DNA from: Archangium_A sp035910535
Lineage (GTDB): Bacteria > Myxococcota > Myxococcia > Myxococcales > Myxococcaceae
NCBI GenBank assembly: GCA_035910535.1
Contig: JAMHXF010000030.1
Coordinates: forward strand, 52,081-116,080
Reading direction: 5' to 3'
Length of the DNA stretch: 64,000 nt
Shown: piece after piece, positions 17,838 to 26,988 of the stretch
Position numbering within the stretch: position 1 is the stretch's first letter
Layout of the letters: each line of letters starts with the position of its first letter
Notes under the pieces: generated by a model
Databases searched by the model: none
What the model was told of the DNA's origin: nothing
The model's input: only the letters and a program-made list of their open reading frames with translations
Program-made: the position numbers and the translations under genes

Positions 17838-19094
17838 TCAGCGCGCAACCCGGCGCTGGTGCTTCTCGTGGAGCCACCACAGCGCCGCGAAGCCGACGTT
17901 CACCGGGACGGCGAGCGCCAGAATGTTCCAGTTCGACTGATCAGCGAACGGCAGCACTTTGATGAAGACACCCAGCACCGACAGCGCCGCGAGCACCGAC
18001 CACCACACACGGTTCCACTTCGCGGCCCGCTTCGCGCCCCACATCAACATCACCGCCAGCGGCACCAACGCGAACGTCAGCGGGTTGGCCTGCAGAATGT
18101 TCTCGTTGCGGAAGGTGACGTCGTGGTCGGTGAACGTCATCAAGAAGCCCAGCGCGAGCCCGAGAATGCCCAGCACCAAACCCACCACCAACGTGTAGAG
18201 CCCGAGCAGCACGCGCGGCAGCTTCTTGCCGTCACGCCCCCAGTGCCCGAGCAGGTGCGCGAGGCCCGCGAGCGCCAGCCCGATGAGAAACTCGTACGGC
18301 ACCCAGTTCGGCGGCCACTCCGGAGGCTTTGGTCGCGAGCTCTGGAACCACACCCATTCTCGCTTCACCATGGGCCGCGTGGTGCCGTCGGCGCGCTTCA
18401 CCTGCAGCGCCGACAACTGCTTCTCCAGCTCGTCGGGGAGATACGCGTCGCCCTGCTGCGACATCGGCTTGTCGAGAAAGTCGCCCTGCAGAAAGTCGAG
18501 GATCAGCGAGAACCCGGGGTTCACCATGGCGTAGCGCAGCGTCTGCTGACGCAGCGTGTACTTCGAGGGCACCGACGTCGCGGCCTTCAACTGCCCGCCG
18601 ATGACCGCGTCGATCATGTCGCGCGGCCGCGTGGAGCAATTGTCGATGTAGTGGTGGTACCGGTAGTACTTGTTCTCGGGCAGCACGTGCGTGCCGAGCG
18701 CCTTCGCGATCTGCAGCGCCTCCTCCGGCTCGAGATCGAGCTCTTGAATGCGCACGTCGCGATCGAGCCGCTTGTAGAGGTTGAACGTCCACCCCGGAGA
18801 CTCTTCGTCGACCCAGAAAATGAGCCGGCCCTTGATGAAGTCTTTGATGAAGCCGCCGGTGTCGTCGCCCTCGCGCGGGCCGAACATGCCGAAGTTGTAG
18901 AGCCGCGTTTGCTTCAGCGTTCGGTCTTCGATGACGAACGACGAGTGGCCCCACCACTCGACGAGCGTGTCACCGGGCGAGAACGTGACGAGCGTGACGG
19001 AGAGGTCAGCCGGGTTGCTCTGACCGGTCATCCATGGAGGCAGCGGAGCGGCGGCGCCCGAGAGCGCCACCAACAACGGAAGTGCGTGAATCAC
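17838..19094 (-). CDS. DUF4105 (Lnb-type) membrane protein
   Basis: A 418-residue protein with a signal peptide, a periplasmic DUF4105 domain (about 30-250; VEWWGHSSFVIED, YNFGMF, YHHYIDNCSTRPRDMID) and a C-terminal membrane region of four or five helices (about 265-405). The conserved His and Cys (GHSSF, DNCSTR) recall papain-like Lnb N-terminal domains, so a hydrolase or acyltransferase on an envelope substrate is plausible, though not shown. It lies 24 bp after the RHH-like gene and before the amidase, all on the minus strand. Confidence 0.8.
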   Translation of the reverse strand: MIHALPLLVALSGAAAPLPPWMTGQSNPADLSVTLVTFSPGDTLVEWWGHSSFVIEDRTLKQTRLYNFGMFGPREGDDTGGFIKDFIKGRLIFWVDEESPGWTFNLYKRLDRDVRIQELDLEPEEALQIAKALGTHVLPENKYYRYHHYIDNCSTRPRDMIDAVIGGQLKAATSVPSKYTLRQQTLRYAMVNPGFSLILDFLQGDFLDKPMSQQGDAYLPDELEKQLSALQVKRADGTTRPMVKREWVWFQSSRPKPPEWPPNWVPYEFLIGLALAGLAHLLGHWGRDGKKLPRVLLGLYTLVVGLVLGILGLALGFLMTFTDHDVTFRNENILQANPLTFALVPLAVMLMWGAKRAAKWNRVWWSVLAALSVLGVFIKVLPFADQSNWNILALAVPVNVGFAALWWLHEKHQRRVAR

Positions 19095-19118
19095 GAAGCG
19101 GCGTGTAGCCCACTTCGA

Positions 19119-19664
19119 CTACTGCTTGAACCAGCCCTGCTCGGCGCGCTCGGCGTCGGTGGTGGGAGCCTTGCGCTGCGTCAGCTCCATCGGCTCGACG
19201 CCCGCGGCCTTGAGCGCGCCCGGCCCGGCGATGACTGGAGCACCGGCCACAGACGCGTCGACCACCACGTTGGGCAGCTCTTCGCTGGTGGTGCTCGTCG
19301 CGAGCGGCAGCGGCGCGCGCACGGTCTCTTCACTGCGCACCAATTCTGCGTGCACCTGCGGGCCCGAGTTCGCGTCGGTGATGTACTGCGTGACGGCCTC
19401 ACGAATGACGGCGCCCACCGATTGCTGCGCGCGCGTGGCCAACAACGTGAGCGCCTCTGCCAGTTCAGGCGGTGCGCGGAACGCGAGCGTGCGCACGCCA
19501 TGCATCATCTGCGTGAGCTCCTGGAGCGCCATCGACGGCTGCGCCACGTTGAAATCGCCCGCGTCCAACATCGCCCGAATGCGCCGCGAGAGGTCTTCGC
19601 GGGTGTACCAGGTGCCGTCGACGAAGATGGCTTCAGCGTCAACGTCCACAGGGAATTGGCTCAT
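19119..19664 (-). CDS. Conserved protein with ribbon-helix-helix-like region
   Basis: A 181-residue soluble protein beginning MSQFPVDVDAEAIFVDGTWYTRE. Residues about 57-95 (TLAFRAPPELAEALTLLATRAQQSVGAVIREAVTQYI in outline) have the strand-helix-helix pattern of RHH/CopG DNA-binding proteins. The C-terminal third is Ala/Pro-rich and looks disordered, ending in WFKQ. It may bind DNA, possibly the 55 bp shared with the divergent Bat operon. ATG 19664 was chosen because the longer upstream frame has no protein-like content. Confidence 0.65.
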   Translation of the reverse strand: MSQFPVDVDAEAIFVDGTWYTREDLSRRIRAMLDAGDFNVAQPSMALQELTQMMHGVRTLAFRAPPELAEALTLLATRAQQSVGAVIREAVTQYITDANSGPQVHAELVRSEETVRAPLPLATSTTSEELPNVVVDASVAGAPVIAGPGALKAAGVEPMELTQRKAPTTDAERAEQGWFKQ

Positions 19665-19719
19665 AGGTAATGAAGAGCCTAACGGAACAAGCCTTGCGTC
19701 GTCGCGTGTTCTCGGGAAA

Positions 19720-20667
19720 GTGTCGCCCGCCTTGTCTCGACTGTTGCTGGCCATGTGCATCTCGTTGTCGGGAGCCGTGGGTGCCGAGGAGCCTGACGCA
19801 GGCCTCGCGCCTCCGGAACACCTGCTCGCGCGCGTGACACCTGAGGTCGTGAAGCTCGGTGAGCCCACCACGCTCGAGCTCGTCATCACGCATGCACCGA
19901 CGCAGCGCTACGAATTGAAGACGCCCGGCGACCTCGGCGACTTCGAGTACCTGGGCCAGGAGCGCAAGCGCGTCGACGGCACCGACACGTCGACCACCAC
20001 GATTCTGGTGAAGCTCTCGGCCTTCAAGTTGGGTGAGCTGCAGACGCCGCCGCTCGAGCTCGAGGTGGCCGCGCCGGAAGGAGCCGCGACGTTGCCTGCG
20101 CCGCGCGTGAAGCTGACCGTCGCCTCGTCGCTCCCGGCTGATTCACAGACCAAGGGTGAAAACCTCTACGACGTGAAGCCACCGCAGGAGTTGCCGATTC
20201 GCAGCTGGCGGTTGCTCTACGCGCTGGCGGCGTTGCTGGCCTTCGCGCTCGGTGGCTACGCGCTGTACCGGTACCTGAAGCGGCCCCGGCCTGTCGTCGC
20301 CGCGCAAGAGAAACCCAAAGACCCGGTGCACGTGCGCGCCCGCCAGGCGTTGGACGCGCTCGCCGCCGAGAACCTGCCCGCGAAGGGCGAGTTCAAGCCG
20401 TACTACTTCCGCCTCTCGGAGATCGTCCGCGGCTACCTCGGCGAGATGTACGGCATCGAGGCGCTCGAGAGCACCACGCCCGAGCTGCTCTCGGCGTTGA
20501 ACTCGCGCATCACGCCGGGCCTGCCGATGCCGGAGGTCGCCGCGTTCGCCGAGGCGTCCGACTACATTCGCTACGCGAAGCAGCTGCCGACCGTCGAAGA
20601 GTGCAAGACGCACCTCGAGCTCGCGTACCGCATCATTCACTCCACTCAGGGCGCGACGAAGCCGTGA
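19720..20667 (+). CDS. Bat-operon membrane protein (BatD/DUF4381-like)
   Basis: A 315-residue protein with a signal peptide (to about GAVGA|EEP), a periplasmic beta-sandwich domain (about 25-140; LLARVTPEVVKLGEPTTLEL), one membrane helix (about 164-186) and a cytoplasmic helical domain (about 205-300; ARQALDALAAENL, YYFRLSEIVRGYLGEMYG). That layout is what genes before BatA VWA proteins commonly encode. GTG 19720 was chosen for its signal peptide; ATG 19753 would truncate it. It heads an operon in which each later gene overlaps or nearly touches the one before. Confidence 0.75.
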   Translation: MSPALSRLLLAMCISLSGAVGAEEPDAGLAPPEHLLARVTPEVVKLGEPTTLELVITHAPTQRYELKTPGDLGDFEYLGQERKRVDGTDTSTTTILVKLSAFKLGELQTPPLELEVAAPEGAATLPAPRVKLTVASSLPADSQTKGENLYDVKPPQELPIRSWRLLYALAALLAFALGGYALYRYLKRPRPVVAAQEKPKDPVHVRARQALDALAAENLPAKGEFKPYYFRLSEIVRGYLGEMYGIEALESTTPELLSALNSRITPGLPMPEVAAFAEASDYIRYAKQLPTVEECKTHLELAYRIIHSTQGATKP

Positions 20668-21674
20668 TCGAGTCTTTCGGTTTTCACAGCCCTCAGTTTC
20701 TGTGGCTCCTGCTGGGCGCGCCGACCTTCCTCGTGTGGGCGTGGGTCGAGCGGCGGCGGCGCGCGGTGCTGCGCTTCTCTGCGGCCAGTCAGCTCATCAA
20801 GCAGGGGCGCGGCCTTCGGCCGTATTTCTTGTGGGTGTTGCCGGCGCTGCGCGTGGCGGCGTTCGCGCTGGCGGTCGTGGCGTTGGCGCGGCCGCAAGAG
20901 CGCGACAGCCGCATCAAAGACCTCTCGGTTGAAGGCATCGACATCATGATCGCGCTCGATCTCTCGACGTCGATGGAGGCCGCAGACTTTCGGCCCAACA
21001 ACCGCCTTCACGTCGCCAAGGAAGTGCTCACCGAGTTCCTCGGGGGCCGCAGCAACGATCGCATCGGGCTCGTGGTGTTCTCGGGCGCGGCCTACACGCA
21101 GGCGCCGCTCACGCTCGACTACGGCGTGCTCAAAGAGGTCATCAAGCAGCTGCGCACGCGCGTGTTGGAAGACGGCACGGCCATCGGTGACGCGACGGCG
21201 ACGGCGCTCAACCGGCTCCGTGACTCAGAGGCGAAGAGCCGCGTGGTGGTGCTGATCACCGACGGCGACAACAACGCGGGCCGCGTCTCTCCGCTCGACG
21301 CCGCAGAGGCCGGAAAAGCGCTCGGCATTCCCGTGTACACCATCCTCGTGGGCAAGGGCGGCAAGGTGCCCTTCCCCGCTGGGCTCGATCACTTCGGGCA
21401 GACCGCGTGGCGCGAGGTCGAAATTCCCATCAACCCGGAGCTGCTGCAGAAGATGGCGACCATGACCGGCGGCGAGTTCTTTCGCGCGACCGATCGCGAC
21501 TCGCTCAAAGAAGGCCTGCAGAAGGTGCTCGACTCGCTCGAGCGCAGCAAGTTGATGGAAGGCGGCGCGATGGCCACGTACCGCGAGCACTTCCACGTGT
21601 TCCTGTTGGCGGCGGCGCTCTGTCTGGTGCTCGAGTTCTTCCTCAAGTCGACGGTGCTGAGGGTGTTCCCGTGA
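20664..21674 (+). CDS. batA: BatA-like von Willebrand factor A membrane protein
   Basis: A 336-residue protein: two N-terminal membrane helices (about 10-28 and 55-77), a VWA domain facing the periplasm (about 92-290) with a complete MIDAS (DLSTS at 99-103, and VLITDGDNNAG), and a C-terminal membrane helix near 313-332. VWA domains bind partner proteins through a metal ion. Bat proteins were named for Bacteroides aerotolerance, but their biochemical role is not settled. The GTG start overlaps the preceding stop (GTGA), indicating coupling. Confidence 0.88.
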   Translation: MIESFGFHSPQFLWLLLGAPTFLVWAWVERRRRAVLRFSAASQLIKQGRGLRPYFLWVLPALRVAAFALAVVALARPQERDSRIKDLSVEGIDIMIALDLSTSMEAADFRPNNRLHVAKEVLTEFLGGRSNDRIGLVVFSGAAYTQAPLTLDYGVLKEVIKQLRTRVLEDGTAIGDATATALNRLRDSEAKSRVVVLITDGDNNAGRVSPLDAAEAGKALGIPVYTILVGKGGKVPFPAGLDHFGQTAWREVEIPINPELLQKMATMTGGEFFRATDRDSLKEGLQKVLDSLERSKLMEGGAMATYREHFHVFLLAAALCLVLEFFLKSTVLRVFP

Positions 21675-23653
21675 CGCCGTGGCGCTTCACGATTCTCGGG
21701 TACAAAGCGGGCTTCGCGCAGCCGTGGTTCCTCGCGGGCATCGGCGTGGCGTTGGTGCTGGGGCTCGTCGCCGTCGTCGTGTCGATTCGTCGCGGTGCGC
21801 GCGTGAAGAACGCGTTGTCGGAGCGCCTGGCGCCGCTGCTCGCGCCCGGCGTCTCGCTGGTGCTGCCGACCTTGCAGAGCTCGACGTACACGCTGGCGCT
21901 CATCTTCTTCGCGCTGGCGCTCGCGCAGCCGCAGTGCGGTGAAAAAGCCGAGGTCGCCAAGCGGCGCGGCATCGACGTGGTGGTGGCGCTCGACGCGTCG
22001 AAGTCGATGTACGCGCGCGACGTGACGCCCTCGCGGTTGGAGCGCGCGAAGCTGGAGCTGAGCTCGTTGCTCGACTCGCTCAAGGGAGATCGCGTGGGCC
22101 TCGTGGTGTTCGCGGGCGACGCGTTCATTCAGTGCCCGCTCACGTCTGACTATGCGGCGGCGAAGCTGTTCTTGCGCGCGGTCGACCCGGAGCAGATGCC
22201 GCAAGGTGGCTCGAACATCGGCGCGGCGCTGCAGCTCTCGCGACAAGTGTTGGAGAACGCAGACCGGGGCGCGAAAGATCGCGTCGTGGTGCTGCTCTCC
22301 GACGGTGAAGATCTCACCGGTGACGTGAAAGACGGCATCGACGGGCTCAAAGAGTTCGGCGCGCGGGTGTTGGCCATCGGCATCGGCAGCGACGCAGGTG
22401 AGCCGATTCCCATCTTCAATCGGAGCGGCGAGGTCGTCGGCTACAAGAAAGACGAGAACGGCACGACGGTCATCACGCGGCTCGATCGCGCAGGGCTCAC
22501 GGCCATCGCCTCGGCCACCGGCGGCGAGTTCTTCTACCAACCGCGCGGCGTGGCGATGGCCGAGGTGGTGAAGGTCATCGACTCGCTGCAGAAGAGCGAG
22601 CTCGAGAGCCGCGTCACCATGAAGTACGGCGAGTCGTACCAGCCGTTTCTCTTCATCGGCCTGTGCTTCCTGTCGCTGGGGTTCTTGATCGTGCCGTCGT
22701 GGCGGCGCATCAAGAAGGCCGCGCCGGTCATCGCCGTGCTGCTCTCGTTGTTCGCCAGCGACGCGCAGGCCGCCGGGCCGCTGGAGCGCAATCACCCGGA
22801 GATCGCCGCGGGCACCGACGCGTACGAGGCGGGCCGCTTCGAAGAGGCGTTGCTCCACTACGACGCGGCGCTCAAAGAGAAGCCGTCAGACCCGCGCGCG
22901 CACTACAACCGAGGGCTCGCGCTGCACAAACTCCAGCGCAACGACGAGGCGAAGCAGGCGCTGCAACAGGCGCTCGAGCTCGATCGCACCGGCGAGCTTG
23001 CGGGCGACGTTCACTACAACCTCGGCAACGTCGCGGCGGTCGCAGGAGACAAGAAAGAGGCGCTGCGTCAGTACCGCGCGGCGCTGCGAAAGAACCCGCG
23101 TGACGAGCTCGCGCGCCACAACATGGAGGTGCTGCTGCGGGACTTGCCGCCGGAAGATTCGAAGGGCCAAGACGGCGGCGCTGACGCAGGCGGCAACGAC
23201 GGCGGGCGCCCTGACGGCGGCTCCGACGCGGGCATGCCCAATGATGGCGGCAGCGATGCGGGCGCGCCCGACGGCGGCAAACCGGACGGTGGCGACGGCG
23301 ACGGCGGCCTCGAAGACGGCGGCACCGACGCGGGCACCGGCAAAGGAGACGGAGGTCAGGGCGATGGTGGTTCAGGTGACGGCGGCGGAGGTGAGCAGTC
23401 AGAAAAAGGTGACGCCGGCCAGGAAGACGAATCGTCACAGGGTGATGCGGGCAGCGACGGCGGCACGGAAGAAGAGAGCGACGCAGGCTCCCCGCAAGAA
23501 CAGCCCGCGATGTTGCCCGACGGCGGTCTCGACGTGAGCAAACAAGACGCCGAGAAGCTCCTCGACTCGATGAAGAGCACCGAAAAAAATCTGCAGCTCT
23601 GGCGTTTCAAGCAGAAGGCTCCGAAGAGTGATCCCCATGGCAAGGACTGGTAG
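21671..23653 (+). CDS. batB: BatB-BatC fusion: VWA plus TPR plus DGG/DAG-rich tail
   Basis: A 660-residue protein that joins what are often two genes. Residues 1-340 are BatB-like: membrane helices at about 20-40 and 68-85, a VWA domain with MIDAS DASKS (108-112) and VLLSDGEDLTG, and a helix near 325-345. Residues about 367-495 hold three TPR motifs as in BatC (DAYEAGRFEEALLHYDAAL, YNRGLALHKLQ, YNLGNVAAVAGD). Residues about 496-603 are a low-complexity DGG/DAG linker, very acidic and probably disordered; a short conserved end (SKQDAEKLLDSMKSTEKNLQLWRFKQ) follows, as in other BatC proteins. GTG 21671 overlaps the batA stop. Confidence 0.88.
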   Translation: MTPWRFTILGYKAGFAQPWFLAGIGVALVLGLVAVVVSIRRGARVKNALSERLAPLLAPGVSLVLPTLQSSTYTLALIFFALALAQPQCGEKAEVAKRRGIDVVVALDASKSMYARDVTPSRLERAKLELSSLLDSLKGDRVGLVVFAGDAFIQCPLTSDYAAAKLFLRAVDPEQMPQGGSNIGAALQLSRQVLENADRGAKDRVVVLLSDGEDLTGDVKDGIDGLKEFGARVLAIGIGSDAGEPIPIFNRSGEVVGYKKDENGTTVITRLDRAGLTAIASATGGEFFYQPRGVAMAEVVKVIDSLQKSELESRVTMKYGESYQPFLFIGLCFLSLGFLIVPSWRRIKKAAPVIAVLLSLFASDAQAAGPLERNHPEIAAGTDAYEAGRFEEALLHYDAALKEKPSDPRAHYNRGLALHKLQRNDEAKQALQQALELDRTGELAGDVHYNLGNVAAVAGDKKEALRQYRAALRKNPRDELARHNMEVLLRDLPPEDSKGQDGGADAGGNDGGRPDGGSDAGMPNDGGSDAGAPDGGKPDGGDGDGGLEDGGTDAGTGKGDGGQGDGGSGDGGGGEQSEKGDAGQEDESSQGDAGSDGGTEEESDAGSPQEQPAMLPDGGLDVSKQDAEKLLDSMKSTEKNLQLWRFKQKAPKSDPHGKDW

Positions 23654-25502
23654 CGCCCTCGTCATCGTCGCTGCGCTGATCGCCTCCGCGCCCGCGCGCG
23701 CCGAGACCGAATTCTCCATGCAGGCCGACGCCGAGAAGGTCGGCACCGAAGACACCTTCCGACTCGACATCGTCATCAGCAATGCACCCGAAGGTGCCGT
23801 GCTGGGGCTGCCGGTCTCCAACGACTTCGAGGTGCTCGGCCGCAGCCAGTCGACGCAGATGAGCTACTCCGTCGGCCCTGGCGGCGCGGGCGTGATGACG
23901 CAGGTGCAGAAGCACACGCTCACCATGCGCGCGGGCCGCACGGGCACGCTCGTCATTCCGTACGCGACGCTCACCTTCGGCGGCAAGTTCATCCACACCA
24001 ACACGGTGACGATTCAGGCCGTGAAGGGTCGCCTGCAGCCCGAGCGCACCACGCGTCGACCGCAGGCCAACAACCCGTTCGGCTTTCCGCCCGGCTTCTT
24101 TCCTCCGGGAATGGACGACTTCGATCCACCTCCGCGCAGCGAGCCGTTCGCCGGCGGCAACGAGCCCGTCGTACCGCGCGGCGACAGCGATCTCTTCATG
24201 CGCATGTCGCTCGACAAGACCGAGGTCTACGTCGGCGAGCAGGTGATGATCACCATTCACCTCTATTCGCGCGTCGATCTCTCGTCGGTCGACTCGGTGA
24301 CGATGCCCAAGCTCGACGGCTTCCTCAGCCAGGACTTCAAGTCGCCCTCGCAGCTCAACTCGACGCAGCGGGTGATCGGCGGGGTGCCGTACCGCGAGTA
24401 CATGCTGCGTCAGAAGGCCGTCTTCCCGCTCAAGCCGGGCACCGTCACCATCGAGGCGCCCGAGGCCGACATCACCACCGGCAACATTTTGTACGCCGGC
24501 CGCCGCGTGCACCGCAAAGGCAACGAGCTCGAGCTGGTGGTGAAGAACCTGCCGCCCGGCCCTTCGACGAACGTCGTGGGGCGTTGGCGACTCTCGCGCG
24601 AGGTCTCTCAGACCGAGGTCGCGCTCGGTGAGCCGGTGCAGGTGAAGCTGGTGCTCGAAGGCCGCGGCAACCTGCAGTCGGTGACGCTGCCTCCGCTGGG
24701 CGCGCCGCCCTCGTTCAGGGCCTTCGACCCGGAGACCACCGACAAGGCCACCAACTCGCGCTCGCACGTCGGCGGCTCACGAACCATCGAGTACACGCTC
24801 GTGCCACAGCAGACCGGCACCTTCACGTTGCCCGCGCTGGCGGTGCCCTTCTTCGACCCCGAGGCGCGCAAGTACGACGAGATGCGCGTCGATGAGATCA
24901 CCCTCACCGTTCGCCCCGGCACGGGCGGCGCGAACGTGCTCACGGTGCCCGGCACGCCGACCATCGGAGGGCTCGACGGCCCGAAGAATCAGCTCGTCGG
25001 CGGCGGCCTCAAGTCGCTGCGGCACACGGCGCACTTCGCGGCGCCTCCGAAGCCGCTGTCGAGCCAACCCTGGTTCGTGCCCGCAGCGCTCGCGCCGGTG
25101 GCGCTCTCGGTGTTGGGCTCTCTGCTCGGCTTCGCGCTCGGTGCGCTCGGCCAGAAGACGCCTGAAGCGCTCAAGAGGCGTGACGCCCGCGCGGCCCAGA
25201 AGCGCCTGGCCGCCGCGCAGAAGCTGCTCAAGACCGGCTCGACCGTCGCGTTCTACGAAGAGGTCGAGCGTGCGTTGTCGGGCTTCATGACGGCGAAGCT
25301 GGGCGTGCCGACGTCGGCGCTCACGCGCGCCGAGCTCACGGCGAAGTTGAGTGAGGCGAAGATCTCCGAGGCCGAACGCGCACGAATTCTCGCGGTGCTC
25401 GACCTGTGCGATCTCGGCCGCTACGCGCCGGGCATGGGTGACGCGTCGGCGCGGCGCAAGGCCATCGACGACGCCGCCGCCGCGATGGGGGGCTGGGCAT
25501 GA
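23637..25502 (+). CDS. batD: BatD-like protein
   Basis: A 621-residue protein with a signal peptide (ALVIVAALIASAPARA), several tandem beta-sandwich domains (about 25-480; FSMQADAEKVGTEDTFRLDIVISN), a Phe/Pro-rich insertion (NPFGFPPGFFPPGMDDFDPP), one membrane helix (about 480-503) and a C-terminal cytoplasmic helical region. This is the standard BatD order. ATG 23637 is preferred over GTG 23628 because GAAGAG lies 8 bases upstream. The gene overlaps the end of the fusion gene by 17 bp in another frame. Confidence 0.85.
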   Translation: MARTGSALVIVAALIASAPARAETEFSMQADAEKVGTEDTFRLDIVISNAPEGAVLGLPVSNDFEVLGRSQSTQMSYSVGPGGAGVMTQVQKHTLTMRAGRTGTLVIPYATLTFGGKFIHTNTVTIQAVKGRLQPERTTRRPQANNPFGFPPGFFPPGMDDFDPPPRSEPFAGGNEPVVPRGDSDLFMRMSLDKTEVYVGEQVMITIHLYSRVDLSSVDSVTMPKLDGFLSQDFKSPSQLNSTQRVIGGVPYREYMLRQKAVFPLKPGTVTIEAPEADITTGNILYAGRRVHRKGNELELVVKNLPPGPSTNVVGRWRLSREVSQTEVALGEPVQVKLVLEGRGNLQSVTLPPLGAPPSFRAFDPETTDKATNSRSHVGGSRTIEYTLVPQQTGTFTLPALAVPFFDPEARKYDEMRVDEITLTVRPGTGGANVLTVPGTPTIGGLDGPKNQLVGGGLKSLRHTAHFAAPPKPLSSQPWFVPAALAPVALSVLGSLLGFALGALGQKTPEALKRRDARAAQKRLAAAQKLLKTGSTVAFYEEVERALSGFMTAKLGVPTSALTRAELTAKLSEAKISEAERARILAVLDLCDLGRYAPGMGDASARRKAIDDAAAAMGGWA

Positions 25503-26224
25503 TGACCTCGCTGCTGTTGGCGCTGACGCTCGCGCAGTACACGCCGCAAGAAGCGCAGGCGCTCTTCGTCGAAGCGAACGACGCGTACTACCGCGGAGAT
25601 CTCGCCGCCGCGACCGAGCGCTACCAGAAGCTGCTCGATGCGGGCCTCGGCGGGCCCGACGTGTTGTTCAACCTCGGCACCGCGCACCTCGCGGCAGGTC
25701 ACCTCGGCGAGGCGGTGCTGTTCCTCGAGCGCGCCGCGCGCCTGAGCGACGACGACGACATCACCGTGAACCTCGCCGTCGCGCGCCACAAGCAGGTCGA
25801 CCAGGTCGTCGGTGAAGAGGGCTCGGTGCCCTTCACGCAGCGCCTCGCCGCCGCGATGGACGAGCGCCTCGTGGCCATCGCGTTTCTCGTCAGCTGGTGG
25901 CTGGGCTTCGCGCTGCTGTGGTTCGCCAGGCGCCGCGCAAAGCTGATCCCCGGGTTGGTGGCGGCTGTGCTGTTGCTGCTCGGCGCGGTGCTCGGTGGCG
26001 CGCTCGGCATCGCCGCGAACGTGCGCGAGAACGTCATCGAAGGCGTCGTGCTTCCCGACTCGGCGAAGGTGCTCGAGTTCCCCGGAGACACGGCGAAGGT
26101 CGCCTTCGAAGTGCACGCCGGCCTCAAGGTTCGCATCATGGAAACGTCAGGTCGCTTCGTGCGCGTGCGCTTGCCCAACGCCCTCGAAGGGTGGACCCAG
26201 AAGGAAAGCGTGGTGTCGTTGTGA
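25499..26224 (+). CDS. batE: BatE-like protein: TPR, membrane pair, SH3-like domain
   Basis: A 241-residue protein. A short hydrophobic N-terminus precedes two TPR units (about 16-95; LFVEANDAYYRGDLAAATERYQKLL, FNLGTAHLAAGHLGEAVLFLERA). Two membrane helices follow (about 120-140 and 148-172), then a C-terminal bacterial SH3-like domain (about 180-240; KVLEFPGDTAKVAFEVHAGLKV, GWTQKESV). SH3b domains of this kind often bind cell wall. The ATG overlaps batD by 4 bp (ATGA), and the next gene starts inside its stop. Confidence 0.85.
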   Translation: MMTSLLLALTLAQYTPQEAQALFVEANDAYYRGDLAAATERYQKLLDAGLGGPDVLFNLGTAHLAAGHLGEAVLFLERAARLSDDDDITVNLAVARHKQVDQVVGEEGSVPFTQRLAAAMDERLVAIAFLVSWWLGFALLWFARRRAKLIPGLVAAVLLLLGAVLGGALGIAANVRENVIEGVVLPDSAKVLEFPGDTAKVAFEVHAGLKVRIMETSGRFVRVRLPNALEGWTQKESVVSL

Positions 26225-26922
26225 GCGATGCGATGATCGAAGTGTTGAACGTGACCAAGGTGTACCGCCGCGGCAAGACCGAGGTACGCGCGCTCGACGG
26301 CGTTTCGTTGACGGTGCCCAAGGGGCAGTTTCTCTCGGTCATGGGCAGCTCGGGCTCTGGCAAGTCGACCATGCTCAACCTGCTCGGCGCGCTCGACGTG
26401 CCCACCAGCGGCACGCTGCGCATCGACGGCAAAGAGATCAGCCGCTTCCCCGACGACGAGCTCTCGAAGTTCCGCCGGGATCGCCTCGGCTTCATCTTTC
26501 AGTTCTTCAACCTGCTGCCCACGCTCAGCGCCGTCGAGAACGTGATTCTCCCCGAGCTGCTCTCGGGCCGCTCGCGCGACGAGCTCGAGCCGAAAGCCAA
26601 AGCGCTGCTCGAGCAGTTCGGCCTCAAGGGTCGCGCGTCGCACCGCCCCGATGAGCTCTCGGGCGGTGAAATGCAACGCGTCGCGGTCGCGCGGGCGCTG
26701 CTGTCAGAGCCCGCGCTGCTGCTCGCCGACGAGCCCACGGGAAACCTCGACTCGAAGACTGGCGGTGAGGTGCTGCGGCTCATTCGTGACGCGACGCGCG
26801 AGCGAAACCTTACGGTCGTCATGGTGACCCATGATCCGCGCGCCGCAGAGGTTGGAGATCGCCTCGTGCGCCTCGCTGACGGGCACATCGTCGGAGATGA
26901 CCCAGTCCGCGCAGCCGCGTGA
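26221..26922 (+). CDS. ABC transporter ATPase (LolD/YbbA/MacB class)
   Basis: A 233-residue ATPase with Walker A GSSGSGKST, Q-loop FQFFNLLP, signature LSGGEMQRVAVARAL, Walker B LLLADEPTGNLD and switch His in MVTHDPR. It pairs most simply with the FtsX-type permease at 27397, and the size of that permease suggests the YbbA/YbbP branch. The GTG start is buried in the batE stop (GTGA), so the ATPase is cotranslated with the Bat operon, an unusual link. An in-frame ATG at 26233 is the alternative start. Confidence 0.88.
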   Translation: MSDAMIEVLNVTKVYRRGKTEVRALDGVSLTVPKGQFLSVMGSSGSGKSTMLNLLGALDVPTSGTLRIDGKEISRFPDDELSKFRRDRLGFIFQFFNLLPTLSAVENVILPELLSGRSRDELEPKAKALLEQFGLKGRASHRPDELSGGEMQRVAVARALLSEPALLLADEPTGNLDSKTGGEVLRLIRDATRERNLTVVMVTHDPRAAEVGDRLVRLADGHIVGDDPVRAAA

Positions 26923-26964
26923 CGAGCGTGATCGACTCGTGTATGTGGCGCGCGTTCACTGGGG

Positions 26965-26985
26965 GGGTTCTTTTTCAAGGAACCC
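26965..26985 (+). promoter_or_regulatory. Hairpin overlapping the next ribosome site
   Basis: GGGTTC and GAACCC form a 6-bp stem with a 9-base loop. The descending arm overlaps AAGGA (26977-26981), the ribosome site of the gene starting at 26989. The structure could mask that site or follow the ATPase gene as a weak attenuator. Confidence 0.35.
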
Positions 26986-26988
26986 AAC

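Noticed and set aside
17859..19670. 603-residue open frame on the + strand
   Set aside because: It is the antisense shadow of the DUF4105 and RHH-like genes, full of Arg and His with no motif.
19126..19719. Long 5' extension of the first Bat gene frame
   Set aside because: It is the antisense shadow of the RHH-like gene; no domain or ribosome site supports it.
21389..22858. 489-residue minus-strand frame
   Set aside because: It mirrors batA and batB; composition and lack of domains mark it as a shadow.
23158..23480. CRISPR-like or minisatellite array
   Set aside because: The periodicity is codon-level DGG/DAG coding with irregular units and no spacers.
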